Source: an uncultured Collinsella sp.
GTDB taxonomy: Bacteria; Actinomycetota; Coriobacteriia; Coriobacteriales; Coriobacteriaceae
DNA: 6,724 bases
Direction of reading: 5' to 3'
Assembly: GCA_937989875.1 (NCBI GenBank)
Contig: CALKBO010000003.1
Location: forward strand, 1 to 6,724
Below, piece after piece: positions 5,177-6,724 of this stretch. The notes under the pieces were generated by a model, which did not search any database, was not told the DNA's origin, and worked only from the letters and a program-made list of their open reading frames with translations. Within the stretch, counting starts at the first letter, position 1. The number at the start of each line of letters is the position of its first letter. The translations under genes and the position numbers were made by a program.

Positions 5177-6334
5177 ATGGACGATATCGTCTGCGCAAAC
5201 ACCGCATTCCGTTACTGGCGCTGCCCACCGCAGGTGCGCGACCTCTACCCGCGCCTGCCCAACTCAGAAGAAGGCTGGCGAGCTCTATCCCAATCGCCCT
5301 TTGTAGTCGACGTCCTCAAGACCCCGATTATCACTGTTGCATCGCCAGGTTGTTGTAATCACCACTCGGGATTGCGCTCCACTATTCGCTGGGAAGGGGC
5401 ATCGGATGCCGGCACAACAATCGACACTCATTTAGGCTTTAGTGTCACCAACCCGCTTAACACGTTATTTACTATGACGCGCTTTGTGTCCCAAATAGAT
5501 CTCGTACTGGCCATGTACGAACTTTGCGGCTGGTTTTCTGTTTTCGAGCCGGCCTCCGCTGCTGAAATGCTGTTAAAAATGGCGCAAGAGGGGAATCGCA
5601 ATTCCAGCACGCAGGATCTGTTCGAACTTGGAGAAGGCGAAGACGAGGTTCCTTGGAAACGGGTTTATGCCCGCGCAACCGTAAAGGCCCCAGATAATGA
5701 AGGCCAATCGAATAAGCGTGAGGATGGAAGAGAGATTACAAAACTCAAAGGTACTTCTCTTTGGATGAGAAAGCCGCTTATCGAACTGAGCGACCTGCAT
5801 CGATTCGCCGATAAGGTCAAAAGTCAAATGTGGGGAAAGCAGTTTTATGATGCCGCTCAACAGGTTATCGGCATTGCTGCATCTCCACTCGAGGTCGCGG
5901 GGGTCCTGCTCCTAAGTCGTTCTCGACGTCTAGGTGGTTCAGGTTTCAGATACGTGTACCTCAACGATTTAACCCCTCTATCCGAGGCAGCCCAAAGCAT
6001 CGCAGGTCAAAAGGTCTGCTACGGCGACATCGTGATTGTAAACCCAATGCTAATGAAGGCAGTAATTATCGAGATTCAAGGTGAAGTCATCCATGGATCA
6101 GGCGCGGTACTTGACCACGATGCGGAACGGATGACTGCGCTCCAGAGCATGGGTTTCGACGTGTTCCTGGTAACCCACGATATGTTTAACGACAAAAAGC
6201 AGCTAGACACCATAGTCAAAAGCGTCTGCAGTCGTTTGGGGATTCGATATAAAGCCAAATCCGAGGCAATGAAGCGCGCCGAGACGCAACTGCGAGCAAA
6301 TGTTTTGTGCAACTGGTTGGAAATCGGTAATTAG
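5177..6334 (+). CDS. Coriobacteriia-type protein with C-terminal PD-(D/E)XK/Vsr-like region
   Basis: A 385-residue soluble protein. ATG 5177 is chosen for GGGGAGG at 5166-5172; the frame is open 36 codons further up but without a ribosome site. N-terminal 'TAFRYWRCPPQVRDLYPRLP' (9-28), then 'MYELCGWF' (113-120) and 'ASPLEVAGVLLL' (235-246) match signatures I associate with a large, poorly characterised Coriobacteriia family whose front half recalls AbiEi-like transcriptional proteins. The C-terminus 'VIIEIQGE' (E299, Q301, G302, E303), then 'DHDAERMTALQSMGFDVFLVT', follows the pattern of DUF559/Vsr-like PD-(D/E)XK nucleases (E-x-D/Q-G, D..R...L...G..V..V). The catalytic Asp of the usual 'E-x-D-G' is Gln here, so activity is uncertain. 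An acidic, low-complexity insert (about 150-195) separates the halves. The gene stands alone after a tRNA-linked spacer, fitting an island cargo gene. A defence or DNA-processing role is inference. Confidence 0.75.
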   Translation: MDDIVCANTAFRYWRCPPQVRDLYPRLPNSEEGWRALSQSPFVVDVLKTPIITVASPGCCNHHSGLRSTIRWEGASDAGTTIDTHLGFSVTNPLNTLFTMTRFVSQIDLVLAMYELCGWFSVFEPASAAEMLLKMAQEGNRNSSTQDLFELGEGEDEVPWKRVYARATVKAPDNEGQSNKREDGREITKLKGTSLWMRKPLIELSDLHRFADKVKSQMWGKQFYDAAQQVIGIAASPLEVAGVLLLSRSRRLGGSGFRYVYLNDLTPLSEAAQSIAGQKVCYGDIVIVNPMLMKAVIIEIQGEVIHGSGAVLDHDAERMTALQSMGFDVFLVTHDMFNDKKQLDTIVKSVCSRLGIRYKAKSEAMKRAETQLRANVLCNWLEIGN

Positions 6335-6724
6335 CCGGCAACGAGATACTAGAACAACCTTGTTTGCCTGCCAGTGAATTAGTTCCATTTCAAAACTATG
6401 CCAGATTACGGGGCTGGACCCGGACAGGCCGTCCATACCCTTCATTTCGCGGAATCCGCGAGTCGTCTACCTGCGGGTTTGATTTTACCGATTGCGGCAT
6501 GCTCGGGGGTTCCCGGCCTGGCCCCGTAAACCGGCATGGTTTTGAGATCGCCGGGTGGGCGGGGGCGCTATTGGTCCCGATAATGGGCCTGGCGCCGGCA
6601 GGATGGCCGTTGGCGGATGGTGGCCCGCGTCGCGGAAGCGAAAAACGGCGGTCGGCGGGACTCGAGATGTCTGTTGATGTTCACTAAGAAGTGGTCCGAG
6701 TGATCACTGGGAAATGAGCACCGT
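6335..6724. other. Gene-free right flank
   Basis: These 390 bases have no ribosome site followed by a credible frame on either strand; the longest frames are GC-driven and lack protein-like composition. The stretch holds the inverted-repeat element at 6387-6548, a GCCGTT/AACGGC pair (6606-6611, 6644-6649), and a perfect 10-bp palindrome AGTGATCACT at 6699-6708 close to the right edge. No terminator with a T-run is visible for the gene ending at 6334. Confidence 0.5.
6387..6548. repeat. 162-bp imperfect inverted-repeat element
   Basis: The arm 6387-6420 faces the arm 6515-6548. Pairing base by base gives 27 Watson-Crick pairs, four G-T pairs (6389, 6397, 6415, 6416) and three mismatches (6403, 6405, 6418) over 34 positions. 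Key shared blocks are TCAAAAC and TTACGGGGC. The 94-bp interior holds a near-perfect palindrome, TCGCGGA-A-TCCGCGA (6447-6461). It could be a MITE-like or REP-like dispersed element, or a structured RNA. No target-site duplication is obvious. Confidence 0.7.

Noticed and set aside
6364..6687. 107-codon plus-strand frame in the right flank
   Set aside because: It crosses the inverted-repeat element, has a Gly/Arg/Pro-biased composition and no ribosome site.

Overview
The window looks like an accessory stretch of a gut Coriobacteriia chromosome, most likely Collinsella or a close relative. The support is indirect. There is a very GC-rich gene for a sortase-anchored surface protein. A 385-residue protein carries 'AFRYWR..P', 'YELCG' and 'ASPLE' signatures that I associate with a lineage-expanded Coriobacteriia family. 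The genes are short, mostly monocistronic, separated by long spacers, and differ visibly in base composition. The genus is an inference, not a match.

Left part (1-1601): the C-terminal end of an unrecognised AT-richer gene (2-238), a 274-bp spacer with small inverted repeats, then a secreted, repeat-rich surface protein (513-1601) ending in a variant sorting signal, LPKAG.

Central part (1602-3782): an extended -10 promoter and good ribosome site drive a dCTP deaminase/dUTPase-fold protein (1799-2317). It stops at a TAG. The same reading frame then continues for 87 codons encoding three hydrophobic segments, has no start codon of its own, and ends just before a strong terminator. The simplest reading is one 260-residue membrane-anchored protein cut by an amber mutation. 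This is the most notable item in the window. Next come a small unrecognised gene (2797-3075), an MNT-type nucleotidyltransferase with an intact GSx10DxD motif (3104-3403), and a short RelB/DinJ-tail-like frame (3384-3593). Together they look like a rearranged or decaying toxin-antitoxin cluster with no toxin in view.

Right part (3783-6724): a DUF3825 protein (3783-4571), then tRNA-Val(CAC) with its own promoter and terminator. Next to the tRNA are three 12-nt repeats that can be read on the minus strand as a short integrase-like tail, suggesting an old integration site. Beyond this lies the 385-residue protein with a C-terminal PD-(D/E)XK/Vsr-like region (5177-6334); its leader can fold over its ribosome site. 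The last 390 bp have no gene but hold a 162-bp element with 34-nt imperfect inverted arms (6387-6548).

I see no complete, recognised defence operon. Several items (dCTP deaminase-like membrane protein, MNT protein, nuclease-like protein, tRNA-linked scar) are of the kinds that collect in defence or mobile islands, but a joint function is speculation.
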